The notes under the pieces are model-generated. The model was not told where the DNA came from. It ran no database searches and saw nothing but the letters and a program-made list of their open reading frames with translations. The position numbers were made by a program, and so were the translations under genes. From the NCBI GenBank assembly GCA_018881555.1, contig JACAXG010000079.1, positions 1,080,409 through 1,144,408 of the forward strand: a stretch of 64,000 nucleotides of DNA, in the 5' to 3' direction. The first letter of the stretch is position 1; each line of letters begins with the position of its first letter. The stretch is from Amblyornis subalaris (lineage: Eukaryota; Chordata; Aves; Passeriformes; Ptilonorhynchidae). Positions 1 to 13,857 of this stretch are shown piece after piece.

Positions 1-3000
1 GGTAGTCTTCTTACAGTCTGTCCATGGTTGTTGGAGGGGCAAGGGGTTGTTTACTTGTTTTCAGATTGCCTACAGCAGCAGTAAGTTCTATTAACAAAAT
101 TAGATTCTATGACTTACTGGTTTTTTCTTAATGGCTGATAATGAAATAAAAAATCAAGCTAACAGGTAGATGGCCTTAATAATGGTGTTTTGACAGTCTT
201 AGAGCTTAAAGAAAAAAAATTGTATTGAGAAGATAGTAAAAGTGAAAAAGACTTAAATAAATTATAATTAAAATAAAAATTATGTTCTGAGTGTTTATAA
301 TATAATACATATGCTCGAGAGTCGCTGGAATGCAATTATGTAAATATTTAATGGACATAGTAAATCAAGCGAAAATGCATATTTATTTATTTAAAAAAAA
401 GCAGCATGCCATCTTATATAATTACTAACTAATATTCAGAATTTATATGTTTGGGTTTGTTATATTCTTTTGTAACAGAAGACGGAGTGGCCCTCAGTCT
501 TTTGTGATGTTGAAGAATTGGCCAGGAACAAGCTGATACAACAGAGAGAAACTAGGAATGTCGTCTTGTTTTTTCTTTTTTTTTTTTTTTTTTGGGGTGT
601 GCTGCCCAAAACACCATTGTACTGTTTTTAATGCACCGTAATGTTATATTTTAAAATTGCCACTAAACCACTGCCTGCTTTAACTGCAGAAAAGCACCAC
701 ACAAAGTAAATGCGACTCCTAAAAATGTCTCCTGAAAGGCAGAACTGTATTTGAGCAAGCAAAATACAAACCTGCATAATTTTACATGCCCCTCAAAAAT
801 CTATTTGCTGCTTTTAGTTTTAAAGGAACCAAACATTTTTATAATGGCAATGAAGCACAGAATGCACAAGATGATGTTTTAAAATATAATATTAGAAGTA
901 TCGAGCCATCAAGAGGAATTGGAGATGTGTGCAGTCACAACATGAACAAAATCTAAGTATGCAGTGGAAAGAAAACAAAGGTAGATGTAAAATGAGCTAG
1001 GAAAAGTAAATAGATTGAATAAATGGAAATGTGAAGGAAATAAAGGGCAGCAGATTATTTTTCTGCATTTTAGGNTGTCTTTCTTCGTGATGTATATTTC
1101 TGTGATCTTGATTATCCTCACTTCATTGATTATTTTGAACTCTTTCGTGAATTGTTTACAAAATATTTCTCTCCCTAGACAGAGGGCCAGCGATTCTGGG
1201 ACAGAGGGTTCTGATACTGCAAACACTTACGCAGAAGCTTAGTATGGCAAAATTGCTCAAGAATACATAAAAGTAATTGTGTTCCTAATCTTTTCAGGTC
1301 AGAGGTAAATTAGATGATCAGTTTGTCCTTAAGCTAGTGACTCTCTTTCTGAATTGAAAGAGCCTTTGGTAAAAATATTTCCCATTGCTGTCATATTTGG
1401 GTTTTTTTTTCAAGAACTCTTATGCAAGCCTTTCTGGAATTCATTTGACTGAACTCCAGTGGAACTAGTTTAGACTAGAGGTCATGAGAAGTAAACAAAA
1501 GGTAATGTATACTTAGCCAATTCCTCATTTATGGAAAAAATGCTCCATTTATCCATTTCTTTGCTGCAAGGCTACGAAAACAGGAACAGAGAGGCCAAGT
1601 TGGAGGCATGACCCTGGAGCAAATTGTGGCTATAAATAGGCAGGATCTAGTTGCATGTAAGTGGGAAGTGTGTGAATTTGGAAGATCAGCAATTGTAAGC
1701 ATGACAGATTTGGCCCTGCTGTATCAAGGAGTAAATTTGACAGTAATAAGGCACAGATAAACATGTCAAGTGACTGCAGGGTATGGATATAAAAATCAGG
1801 CATTTTGATTTACCATGCGCTAATGGCATTCAATGTCTGACTGGGGAAAGATTCATAAGGTTGCACTAGTTGTAGAGCTCAGAAAAGATGGTTCAGAAAC
1901 ACTTAGACCCATTTTTGTCCTACACTTCCTATTATCATCCATACAGACTAAAACAAGCATAAAATGGCTCTATTCTGCAGCACTTTATATTCATTCTCAT
2001 CCTGGTCTGCATGATATGAATGGCAGGGAAACCAGTGAATCAAGCCATCAATTTGTCTTTTGATGACATAGACAAGTCAAATTACTTATGGGGAAAATGA
2101 ACACCTTGAAATTTTGCCACGACATTTACAAAGCAAATGGTAGTCTAATTATAGTTCTGTGTTTATTCTCTCAGAATTTGTAACTTCTTCCTTTTCTTCA
2201 CTGAGACACATCTTCATAATTTTGAATGCTAAGTTCTTAATTCCAGTAACTTCCTTTGCTTTACTGTTTAGCTGGGCTGATTTCCTTTTACCTGTTCCCA
2301 CAGGATTTCTAGTAAGTGGTACATGCTGGTTCTGCACTCCCAGTATGGTGTCCACCAGGAGTCTCTATGCTGACTGAGAGGGTTTAACTCTCTTAAATGT
2401 CCTTTGATTTCTTTGAAACAAGATGCTTCATTATTACCTACCTCTCCTTTCTGAAGGTCAGCATAGCCATGGTGATGCTTTTGGCCACGTTATTCCTATG
2501 TGTACTTTCTGAATCTGAAAATATTATGGTCACTATCAGATGGTCACTTCCTCAAAAATAAATGGTATTTTGGTCTAAGATCGGTTTAAAACATGTATAT
2601 TTGGTAATAAACTCTTGTTCTGACTCTCTGAACAGGCTTTCCTGACACCATCCAGCTTTTCTGTATTTTCTTTTGCCCAGGCCATCATATTTAACTCCGT
2701 CATATAATTCCATGAAAGTTTAAATACAAGCCTGGCAAACTGTTACTTTCAACTTGCCGAAGAGAGGATTATAAAGTAGTAATCAGTCACATACTGATTT
2801 TTAATTCATGCCTCCCACCCCAAAGAGTTAAAGAAATTCATGAGACTTACAAATAAGCTTCAGAGCATAAGGGGGAAAAATAATTATGGTTTTGGAAGGT
2901 GACAGTTTCTAATCTGTCTTTGGTTTCCTGTTCTTCGTAGCATGCACATGAAAGTTCAGTCCTGAATGTTTCTTTGAATTCAAAGGGTGATATAACTGTT

Positions 3001-6000
3001 GGATACAGGCAGTATGGCAGGGGCATAGGAGAGGAAGTGTTTTCCTGCCTTCCACTGCACTTCTTGTGTGCCAGGAATACTCAAAGTCACCCTCAGAAAC
3101 AAGCATGCAGCAGTCTACTGTAATGTAAACATTTTACTGTTCTATTGCAACCAAATGCAGGAGGGTATGAAAGTGAATGTATTCTGAGTGAGAGGAAACT
3201 GTAGCTTGTGGCTGAGTGTGCAAGGGCAATAAAATGGTTATATCTGACTAGCAGCTGCTGACAAAATGTCAGGTTGCATCCACAGACCTCCTCTCCCTGA
3301 CCGCTTCTGTAGTACCAACGTTCCACTATTTATCAAAAATAATCTTGTCACATGTCATCTCTAATAGGTTATAAGACAGACCTTGAAAGGTTTAACTGTT
3401 GGTAAGCTGAATTGAGGACTGAAAGCTGCTGACACATTGAATTGGACACATGCTGTGCTTTCTGGTGAAAAAGCTCCATTAGCAAAGGGTAATATTTTTC
3501 TAGGTTTTTTTAGCTTAGAAGCTGCAGAGGGCTTATATACAAAACAGTGACCTCATTTCATGACTGTGTTGTTTATGTCATTTGAGAATGAGACAAGACA
3601 GCTCTGTGTCTAGACTTGGGCCTCTCTTGCCACCACTTTATTTCAGTGCCTTGCTTCACATTTTCTGTTCACTGAATGACCTTAAGTGAATTTTAGAGTA
3701 ATTCTGAATTACTCATCTTTATTCCTATCAATAATGGGTATAAATGAAACAAGAATTCAAGAAATTGTGCCTGTTTTAAATTTCCTTTTCCTCCCTTACT
3801 GTCAAGAGCGCATTTAGTCTATTGTGGGCTTCTTCATGCCTGGTAGATAAGAATACATGATGTACATAAGAATATATGATATACATATACATATGTAAAA
3901 ATAAAGATATGCATATACATGATAGGTTGCAAGACACTGGAGCTGCAACAAGTTCTGAATACTAGATTGCCACTTTTTCGGACATAGTATCAGCAATCTG
4001 TTGACCCAGCCTGGGAGATGATGTATATCCTCCCAAAGTAATCAGCAATTGTAGCATCTGATAAGCCCTGGGGAGAATCACTACACATAATGACAAAGCT
4101 CACAGTGCATTTACTGGTTAATGTATTTCCTGAAAGATAACAAAAGGCTACTGGATCAGCAAGTAATGGGTTACTGCAGCATAATGGCTACAAAAATCAA
4201 CTGCATAATTAATGTCAACCTGCCTCGATCATTGTAATAATAACTTGATCTCTACCTGTATTGGTATCACTCATGGATATGTTCCTTTCCAAAATCAGCT
4301 CNCTTTCAAAATTTGCCTTTCACTGATTCATGCTCAGTTATCTTCTTGCCTGTTAATTCTAAGCAAACTGCAGGGGTGCTAGGAGAAGTAGTGATTTTGT
4401 AGCTATAGGCCATGACTTGTCTGCTTAAACAATCTCACCTCCCCAATGTTCTTGATGGTGCATTCTTAGGAGAGGTCAAAGCAAGCAGAAGGGCTGTGTT
4501 TTAGTTGTTTGCCAAGTGTTTCTGAAAGAACAACATCTGCAACAATGACAATATGTTTGCCGTGATTACCAAGCACATTTATTAGACTTATGGTGCCATC
4601 ATTAGCTTAAAACTGCCCGGTGACCTTGGTACTGCATCACTGAACTAGATGGACGATGCAATTCACAGTGATCTGCATACAGTTGCATAATAAAGACCTT
4701 GGCCAACACATATCCTCTGCTCTGGTGGCATTTTAGTTACAGTTGCAAAAAAAAAAAATCATTACCCTTCTTTTGCCATGACATTAAGTGAAGTGATAAT
4801 GAGTGAGGTCACAGAAACACCAAACACTCAGTTGTAAACATAACAGACCATGTGGGAAGCCACCATTTTGCAGAGAACAAGGGGTAGATTTTTAAAAGCA
4901 CAAAGGTCAGTCAGTCCTATCAAAAGTCACTGAGATCTGAGCTCAAGGGTGTGCTTTGGTGGTTTTCCTGAAAGCACTCCTGAGCAAAGTGCAAAAAGCC
5001 ACCAGGCTACCACAGGCAGTCTCCCAGAAGACTGGTGACCCACATAAAATTCTGGGTAGAGACAGCTGTAGCAGTCAAGTGTAAGAAGCTCTCTCGGTGT
5101 GTGGTTGCACAATGTAATCCCTGGCTACACCTTTATTCCTTTGGTTATTTTCTAGTTTATTTAACCCTCATCCCTGGACATTGAGTGGCCACAGTTTGTC
5201 TAGGTCAAGCACTAGCAGCTTCTTACCTCAACTCTAAAGGTATGATATGGAGTTTTACTGGGTTCTGGCTTTGCTCCTCAGCTTAGTAAATTGCTGGTTG
5301 TTCTCAATTCTGACCCTTAGCACCTCTTCTGACTCTGCTTCTTAGCCAAAATTATTCTTCTTGATATTTTATTTCCTGGTTTCTGGTTGCAAGTTCATGG
5401 TTTTAGTCCTAATCTTACCATTTAACAGTCTGCACCCTTGTTGCATTTCTTTGATACTCCATCTACATTCTAGAAAATACACACAGAGGAAGAAAGAGTT
5501 CTAGTGAATAATATGAAAATATTTTGGAAGTAAAATCCTATCAGCACTTGGCCATCATTAGTACTTTTTCTCTACACCTGACTGAAATTACCGGTGCAGT
5601 TAGGATATGTTGTCTAATAAGTAGTGTTGAGAGAGAAACCTCTAATATGCTTTTTGAGTAAACGTAGTAATTTTAACACAAATACCTTGTTGACACCTGA
5701 AATATGACCAGGCCTTAGAGGTGATATACAACTGCATATCTTGACGAAATGACTCCAGAAATGAATACCATAACGTTTAAAGAGGCATAAAGTGAGCACT
5801 AGATTTTATCTCTCCATGTAGAACAATGAGATAGACATGCATTACTGTTCCATCACTCTTCTGAACTGCAAACCGAAGGGAGGAAGAGCACTGTTGATGC
5901 ACTGCAGAATGTGAAACAGTTTAGGCAGTTATTCCTTGTGAAAAGTAGTAATGACACTTGGCTCTTCAGAAGAAGTAGGCGTGATAATGTGATCTGCTTT

Positions 6001-6835
6001 AAAGTGCACTTGTGCATTTTGCTTGGTGAGTCAATTTGCTGGAGGAAGATGATACTAAGTGACACTAATAACCACAAAAAGGATGAGTGCAGCATAAATT
6101 TGCTTATATTTCAGACTCTGTGCACATGGTGCATAAAGATCTGCAGAGTGTTGCAGAGTAGCNGCACTGCAATGTATCTCACCTGCATAATGAGTACTGC
6201 TGAATAACTGTTGGCACTGGGTAGGAAACTCTTTGACTGAGATATGAGCACACCTAATGCTTCTTGCCTTATAAAAAGGACCACGTCTCAAAAGAGAAAA
6301 TCACCCTGGCGATGTGAATTTCTGAGGGCAGACATTGAGGTGATATATTTAATGGCGCACTTTGCAGTTTGCTTCACCACCATCCCTGCCTATATACTTA
6401 CATTCTCCCTTTCAGCACAGCAGTCTGATTTATCACTTGGGTCCTGCTGCAAAGGAGGAAGCTCAGATCAGTTGCTAAGGTCAGTTGCTAAGAATACCCC
6501 AAAGTGTAGAAAGGATTTCCACAAAAGTGTCCACTGGACCCACAACCTTTGTTCGGTGAATAAGGTAGAGATGTTTTTACTAAGATAAATCATGTCTCTG
6601 TCTGTGCTGCTCTTGGCCAGATGTATGTATAGTTGTTCAGCTCCTAGGCTATGGCTTATTGAAGAGCTACGGTCCCCACATGACCACAGCTTTTACAGGT
6701 CTTCATCTGGTTCCACCAGATGAAATATTATGTGTGTTACATGATCAAGCAGAATGAAAGACATTTTCCTATTTCAGACTAATTAAAACTGAACTTTCTA
6801 ACTGTTATAGCAGCTGAATAATCATAGATTAATGA
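1..6835. other. Intergenic AT-rich DNA, no gene recognised
   Basis: Both strands carry only short, compositionally random open frames. A T-rich tract at 569-593 and AT-rich alternating sequence around 3840-3920 are the only simple repeats of note. No coding homology recognised. Confidence 0.6.
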
Positions 6836-7020
6836 AAAAAATCAGGGCATTGAGAGGCCATTTAGTGTATCCTCTGTCTCAAAGAGGGGTTTACATGGTT
6901 TCTGACACCATGATACGACATGCTGACTTTCCTTTAAAACTTTAACCTTTCTCTCACTAGATCTTTCAAATGACTACACTGAAGACCTGCACCTTCTCTT
7001 AGTGATAGGTGGCACATACT
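6836..7020 (-). mobile_element. Possible old CR1-like LINE 3' fragment
   Basis: The plus strand reads like the reverse complement of an old CR1 3' region: a CATAGA-type start, 'ggccatttagtg', then 'ctgtctcaaagaggg', a phrasing common in divergent CR1 3' ends ('catctagt.. ctgtctcaaagcaggg'). Similarity fades after about 6990. It is strongly diverged and could be chance. Confidence 0.35.
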
Positions 7021-10000
7021 GGACAGTGTATGGTTGTTTTTTCTGTGTGTGTATATATATGCATATATGTGTATGTACTGGCAGGGATGTTGAAGGTAGG
7101 TACACTGACAANAGGTTATCTGGCTTAAGTTATCTGGGTCATTAAGCTACAACAGAGACCGTGATGCAAATCAAACAGCTAGAGGATCCCCACAGAGTCT
7201 AGTTCCAGTTTTCACATCCTTACTGCTGATTGCTGGAAACTTGAAGGCCATACCAGGGAAAGAGTCACTCTATACATGCCTGGTTTCTCACGTTTTTTGT
7301 TTAAACTATACTGCTGACTACTATCAGAAAAGGGATACAGAGCCAGATGGGGCTTTGGTCTGACCAAAGACCATAATTCTTATCCTTATAATTATTATCC
7401 TCATCCTCATGACTCATTATGCAGTGCCTAATGGCTAATCAAGAATGATACCTAGGCAAGGTACAAGCAGAGAATAGTGCCTCCTTCCTGGAGCAGCTTA
7501 TGCTGGTGAAATATGACTGCTGTAGCAGCACACAATTGAATTAAAAATATCATTGCATTAAAACACTGCAAAGCTTTCCCTCTGTATAGCCTGACTACTG
7601 CACCTCAGAAGGCACTTTGCTCTGTAATCACTGCAGTATGGTACTAATGAGCTTGTTGGGCTTTGTGTGCTTTACTGCACAGTTTGCATTCTTTGTGTAC
7701 TTGGGCATTTGAATGTTTTCTAGCTGTGCCCGTGGTATTTGCATTCTGATTGCTTAACAAAGCAATGCTGCACATTTAAGGAAAATCACAATGCAAATAC
7801 AATGCATGACAGCAGTAATAACACCCTTTGTGCCCACAAACCCTATGTGTGCAATGTCATGGGTTCAGATGTGAGTGAACCAGACAATGTAAAGCTACAG
7901 GATCAGCTGGTACATAAATTGTTTACATATGTTTACCAAAATTTTTCAAGCAGTTCAAGGAGTTAAGGCTATAAGGTTATGTCTGTTTAAAAAAGGAATT
8001 GTGGCTAATACACTGGGTTGAGAGTTAGTCCTCATGGGGTCAACTCGGGCACTTTGCTAGATTTCCTATCAGACCCTGGGCAGTAATTTGGGCTCTGAAT
8101 CCTAAAGGTGCTTAGTGACATATCCCACTGATTTCCTTTAGATACAGGCATCTCTCAGCATCTGGCCCTGAGACTTCTCAACAAGGATAATGATACTTCC
8201 ACATTTCATAAACATGCTGTGAGGAGAGTTTAGTTTCTTAAAAATTACCAGGCACTCAGATGATGGAGCCTAAAGTGAAGTCTCACAAAATAGTCAGATG
8301 AAATCTCCTTTCCCAAATTAACAAGTTTTCTTTTCACTGGGACACAAGCTCCCCACATGCATGTTCCCCAATCTTTAAACACAGTGGACTTTGTATAAGA
8401 GGGGTTGACCCTAATAATGAAAGATGGAATATGACAAAATCTAGTGGAGCTACATGGGCAGCCTCCAGCCAGCAACATACTCATCTGCTTGCCATGTTCT
8501 CTTCCTCCTCTGCCTTTTTCCTGTCACTGTACAACACCTCACATCTCCCTAGAGAGCACATCTTCCTAGTGTGGGGAGGGGAAAAAAAAGATCTAAGGCA
8601 GAGTGTCTGTCTTCCTTTGATGATCCTCATTAAAACCTCCAGGGAGCAACCTGAGGAGTGGAAAACACAGATGTCCTAGAGCCAAGATGGATATGAACAA
8701 ATGTGACAACTCCCATTCCTTGCTTAGGAGTCTTGGTTTTAAAATAGGAGAGACATAAACTACAGCAGGAGTGGGAAACAGAGTTTATTGACTTGAGGGA
8801 TGCATGCTATGTGAGGCAGCTGAGAGCAGTAGAGGTATTTGTACCAGATCTAAACCCAGCACTCACACCTGTGTACATTTGCTAGTGTACTGACAGGTAC
8901 GATGAATTGCAGGAAGATTTAGCTCCTCTGTCCCACAACAACTGTGGGGAAATGGACTCTGCCAAAAAACAATACTACTGAAATCCAGACTCCAAGTCTG
9001 GGTTACTGAGTGACTCTTACCCAGACATGCAGTATCCTCAATATGTGATGAGTCCTGGTTTCTCGTAAAAAAATCAGTATGTTCCACATGTTTTCTGACT
9101 TTTCAATTCACAGTCACTGTCCACTGCAATGGGTGACAGCTATGCAGCATCAGCCTGGCTGGCAGACTAGATCAAGCACACTGTTCCCTGTTAGATGGAG
9201 CTCAGTAAATTGCTTATGTGAACTCAACAGGGTATTAGTTCATTAGTTGTGAGCTAACTCAGTGAAAGGTTTTATTTTATAAATAGTCTGTGATGTTTTA
9301 AATAATCGAATATCTTTAATTTTCTTGGTCAGTCTGTTTCTGTAGGTAATATTCAGTCCAATGCATTTCAGAAATATTTTTGCAGTAAACTCTACCAACA
9401 CATATATTCTGCATTCCAGTGTGACAGACAATGTACATGTCGGCAGTAACTCTTTATAATCCATCATATGCTCTTGATACTCTATTTATTACTGACTGTT
9501 TATAGCAACTTCTTTGTCCTTGATAGGACATACTCCATTTTAGCAAATAGATGCACAAGTGATTTTTTTTTTTTGTAGATCTGGTGGAAGGTTTTCATCT
9601 GAGATAACTTTTTGTTTTACAAGTCCGCATATTTGTTCAAAACAGAAATACAAGTTCNCATTCCATCTGAGTGAACTGCAATACAGCCTTAGTGCTGGAA
9701 ATGTGAGGGCGAATTAGGTCTCAACAGGCAAAAAACTTTTGAGGAACGAGAAAATCTTTTACTCTTTTACCTTAGTATGCCCTAGGATGTGCTGAACTGG
9801 ACCACATTTATGAATAAATAACTGGTGGATGGGAAATTTGGTGCAGGCATGGGCACAAGTAGATAAGATGTCCAGAAAGAATCAAATGACAAGGGTGGGC
9901 TGTTTTCAATTTCAGGAATACAAAGCTGACTTAAGTTGCTATGTCTCAGATTTCAGTTAACTTGGATCACAGAGAGCATTGCATAGCTTAGTGTTAGTTA

Positions 10001-11450
10001 GAAATATGGAGAAGAGGAAATTGCCCTATTCTCTATACTTTCGAATACGAATACAAGAACTCGGTCAATGCCTTAATCTCAGAGGTGCTTGTATTGTTTT
10101 GTTTATCCCTTTTCTCATGCAGCGGGCATTTTCTTAAGTTGCCTTCCATTATTAAGGAATTTGGACTGAAATTTAATAGCAAGGAGAAGGGGAGAAGATT
10201 TTCAGTCAGTCCAAAGTATTTCTTCCACACTAATTAGTCTGATCCTAGATAAATATTTCTATATCATCAGAGCAATTGGACTGAATGAACTATTTTCATT
10301 ATTTTCTTTTAAAATCAGCTGTTCTTCCAATTAATTTCTAATAAACAGCAAACAGAGAAAATAATTTTCGACCTCATTTGGATACTGTTTCATCTGCCAT
10401 GCAAGTCAATAGAAATCCTTTCACTAGATTCACTGGCATCAGGGTAGAGCTTTTGTTGTTCGCTATGAAAACTGAGAACCTGTAGGTTCCTGATAGTGAT
10501 GGTGGATACCATTTCAACTGTTCATAAATTGTACACCAAATAGAGTATAACAGATGTCAGCACATATCCCAAAATTGCTAAAACTTTTGGAAAAGTGCAC
10601 AAGGGACAAAGGAAGATTTGTCTCTCTTTTTGTTTCTCTCTTCCTAATCAGTCTGGTTGGTGGATAGGCTGGGACCAGTCCTTAGGATTTTTATACTGGT
10701 GATGATTCATAATGCTACTCTGTCATACTGTTCAGGCACAATTAGACATGCACAAAGAGATGCTGTGATACAAATATATCTGGTTTCAAAGTGTAAAGCA
10801 ATCATTCATTGTCTAACAGACGTAAGAGATATCTAAGGGCTTCAGTGAACTGCCAGGCTATTTCAAGGAGACACGCAATGAGTTTCTGCTGGACAGTCTT
10901 TCTCAGTCTCCAGTTGCTGTCCTCCAACTCCTTTTGTTTCCTTTAGGGTTTTATATGTTTCTGTGCTTTTCCTTATGACTCTGCTATAGGCTTCCTCCCA
11001 GCTTTCTCACAATGTTGAATTTCTACAACCATCTAAGCTGAAGTTGGCTTCACCTTGGCATTGTTTCTGATGAACTAATGGGGAGGTGGGCATGCTAGAG
11101 GTGAAAACATCAAGATGCTGCTGAATGCAAAGGAAATGGAATAATTTTTTACATTTTAGAATAAGGGGGAACATTGATCAAGTAGGCTGTCCTCCAAGCT
11201 GATGCAGAATGTACAATTTGATCCACAAGTTCTTCCAGTAAGGGGAATTACTCTTCCCTACAAGTCCAAGGATGATAATAAACATCGTTCTACTGCTCAG
11301 GGTGGGAAACTAGTGCAAAAAAATATAGGCTTTTACTCTGAGTTGCACTACAGTAATCTTGGAGTAAGATCATTAGCAAACATCAATGGGTGGATCATAG
11401 GAATATCAAACCTGACATGTCTGGCCAACATCACATTTCTGGTCAACAGC
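7021..11450. other. Intergenic DNA with a TG/TA microsatellite
   Basis: A (TG)n/(TA)n microsatellite lies at about 7043-7076. Otherwise AT-rich unique-looking sequence without recognisable genes. A weak ancient SINE-like stretch at about 8035-8230 is discussed in the findings. Confidence 0.55.
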
Positions 11451-11629
11451 AGGGGTTAGGTTTAAGCATAGAAAAATAGACAGTTTGCTACTTTCTGTGG
11501 ACTGTGAAATAGCTGTGACATGCCTAAGAAAGAAAAGGTTGTGTTGACATGATTGCTTTCACATTTTTAATGACAAAACTTGAAAGCAGATTCCTTCTAG
11601 TTCAGTCAAACATTAATCAGTAGAAGCAG

Positions 11630-12731
11630 TGTCCTGGAGTGATCTATTATGATAATCTATTCCATAATCCTCTGCTTATGCCTCCAAAAATTTGTTATTG
11701 TTTTTTCTCCCCCCCTTCCTGACTTGCCCCCCTTCCCAGTTTGGGGGCATCATGTCAGCCTGGCTGGGATCCTGGTGGGGGTGGAGCCGGGAGTTGCTCT
11801 CTCTCTCTTCCAGTTCAGGGCGGGGCCAGGATGCTGCTCCCTCTCTCTTTCAGTTCTGGAGTCGGTACATGTCGGCTGCATCGGCAGAGAGACGAGACCG
11901 GAGCTGTTTTGTTTTCTGCTGGACCTGCTGCCCTGCCGTGCCCTGCCGTGTCCTGCCGCAGTGGCTGCTGCATGAGAGTCGAGACCGGGGCCGCCCCGCC
12001 AGAGCCCTGCGCTGCAGTGTGGTTTTTCCCACAGCGCTGAGCCACGTGGATTTTCTCTGTTTGGCTGACTTAGTTTTTAGCCCAAGCAAAACACTTTTCC
12101 TTCTTCCCTCGATTGGAGAATCTGGAGCAGCATTTCTTTAGTTGCTGGGAGCTGAACTGAACAGTCTGTTGCTGTGAAACCGGAAGGACCAGGATCACCG
12201 AGAATGGAGCAGCTCCGCACCCAGCCCCAAGCCCTGGGAAGCCAAGGTGGGGAGAGAAGGCACACCAGAAGGCTCCAACCCAGCTGTTTTCGCCTGCTGT
12301 GACTGCCTTGGGAGAGAAAAAAGTCAACATCTGGTAGCCACTGGAATTTTTGTCTGCTACAGGACTGATGTAGCAGTGGGGGGCGGGGGGTCTGCTGCCC
12401 NTCCATGTGGAAGGCAGGCGCCATTTTGGACCATGTGTTGGAAGGTTGTATTCCTCCTACACTGCCTCCACTCTCCGGACACTTTGGGTATTTGTTTGGG
12501 GGGGCGGGGAAGTGGGTTCCAACGGTTTAGTGCTTAACAGTTATTTACCTTTTGTTCTCCCTTGCCTGGTGGGCGGGTATTCTGTTTGTTAATAAACTGT
12601 TTAATTTTTTTTTCACTTTCATCTATTGATATTCATTCTGTATTGGTGGAAAGGGGATTTTTGGAACCCTTTTGGAGGGAAAGACTCAGTCCAAAGAGTC
12701 TCTCTCTTAAATTTGTATCAAAACCAAGACA
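11630..12731 (+). mobile_element. Solo LTR of an endogenous retrovirus (LTR 1)
   Basis: A 1,102-bp insertion in copy A, missing from copy B, begins TGTCCTGG and ends CCAAGACA, the TG...CA form of retroviral LTRs with a partly matching terminal inverted repeat. It is flanked by AGCAG at 11625-11629 and 12732-12736 (AAGCAG if one terminal base is shared), a target-site duplication of 5-6 bp. GC-rich U3-like sequence contains GGGGCGGGG-type boxes near 12378-12390 and 12498-12510, and an AATAAA signal lies at 12591-12596, so the LTR reads on the plus strand. No gag, pol or env sequence is present; frames inside it are not genes. The ERV family is not identified; a 5-6 bp duplication allows class II or III. 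Confidence 0.85.
12591..12596 (+). terminator. Polyadenylation signal inside LTR 1
   Basis: AATAAA followed by a T-rich stretch and TGT-containing sequence, in the position expected for the end of the LTR R region. It supports the plus orientation of the LTR. Confidence 0.6.
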
Positions 12732-12867
12732 AGCAGGTACTTCTAGGAAAATTAACTCATGCCATAGCCTCCTCTACACCTCTTTTGCTTCAGAAGCTGA
12801 GAAATCACAATATACCTTAGGGAAAATGATCTTACTTGTTGATAGAATCCAAAAAGTCTTTGGGAAG

Positions 12868-13857
12868 TGTTGTAGGTTTGAAATTGTCAATTGAATTCTT
12901 CTCCCATCGGTCAGGGAGGTGTGTGGGGGCAGGGAGGGGTTGCCTGGGAACTAATGGGTGATACTTAAGAGACAAAGGAGGTTGCCCACACTCCCACATG
13001 GCACAATAATCCCCCAGCTAGAGAAACAAGACCTGGGAGCTTTGGCCAGGGGGTTGTTCCCAGGGGCTGCAGCTTAACGTNGCAAGACATGAAAGACCTC
13101 AAGCCTTGGCTGGAGAGGGTGGAGGGGCTGGGCTCGCTTTTCCTCAGCTCGGCTTTCGGTGAGCACGGTCATGTTTCCAGCGAGTGTCGGTTTTGCTCCA
13201 GGAACACCGCTACACTGCAACATCTCCACTGGCTCACTCCAGAACACAGATACGCTGTGATGTCTCTGCGGGGGTCCCACCGCGGCACTAGGTGCAGCAT
13301 TGCACTGTAACTGTCGCTGCCCGGAGCTGCTCACCTCTGCTGTCCCTGCCTTCTGCTGGCCCCTCGGTGTGATACCGATGTCCATCACCCCCCAGTCAAC
13401 CCTGCCTGCCTGCGCTGCTTGCTGCCCACTGCCGAGGTTGGTGCTGAGCCATGCTGCTGCCCCGTGGGTTCACACCGGGAGCGATCTCCCCTCTCCCTCT
13501 CCCACTCACTGGAGCTGCCATTGCCACGAGGAGAGGTTGCTGTGCTCGTGCCACAGTGCCCCCTGCAGCCGCGGGGGAGTCACCGCAGCCTCTGTGCCCC
13601 AACAGAGAATCGCCCAACCACAGAGAAAGGACTGTGACTGGGTTTGTCTGTTCTCCTATTGTTGCTGTTTATCTGTCTTGTTATATATAGATAGATACAT
13701 AATCCTTGTAAAGAACTGTTATTCTTTTCCCCCCATCTTTGCCTGAAAGCCCCATATTTTCAAGGGCATAATAATTTGAAGTGAGGGGCAGTCATCCTTT
13801 CTATCCAAGGAAGGTTCCTGCCTTCCTTGACAGACACGTGTCTTTCAAACCACGACA
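12868..13857 (+). mobile_element. Solo LTR of a second endogenous retrovirus (LTR 2)
   Basis: A 990-bp insertion in copy A, absent from copy B, begins TGTTGTAGGTTT and ends AAACCACGACA; the two ends form an imperfect terminal inverted repeat. Likely target duplication is GAAG (12864-12867) against GAAA (13858-13861), imperfect and ambiguous because it lies in an A-run. A TATATATAG stretch at about 13682 could be its TATA box, giving plus orientation with modest confidence. Near the 3' end a 12-bp perfect palindrome, AGACACGTGTCT (13832-13843), holds a CACGTG E-box. No internal retroviral genes remain. It differs from LTR 1 in sequence and so comes from a different family. Confidence 0.82.

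Noticed and set aside
11649..12424. Several overlapping frames of 76-149 codons
   Set aside because: They lie inside solo LTR 1, occur on both strands and resemble no retroviral or cellular protein.
13074..13746. Frames of 73-148 codons around 13.1-13.7 kb
   Set aside because: They lie inside solo LTR 2 and reflect its GC-rich composition.
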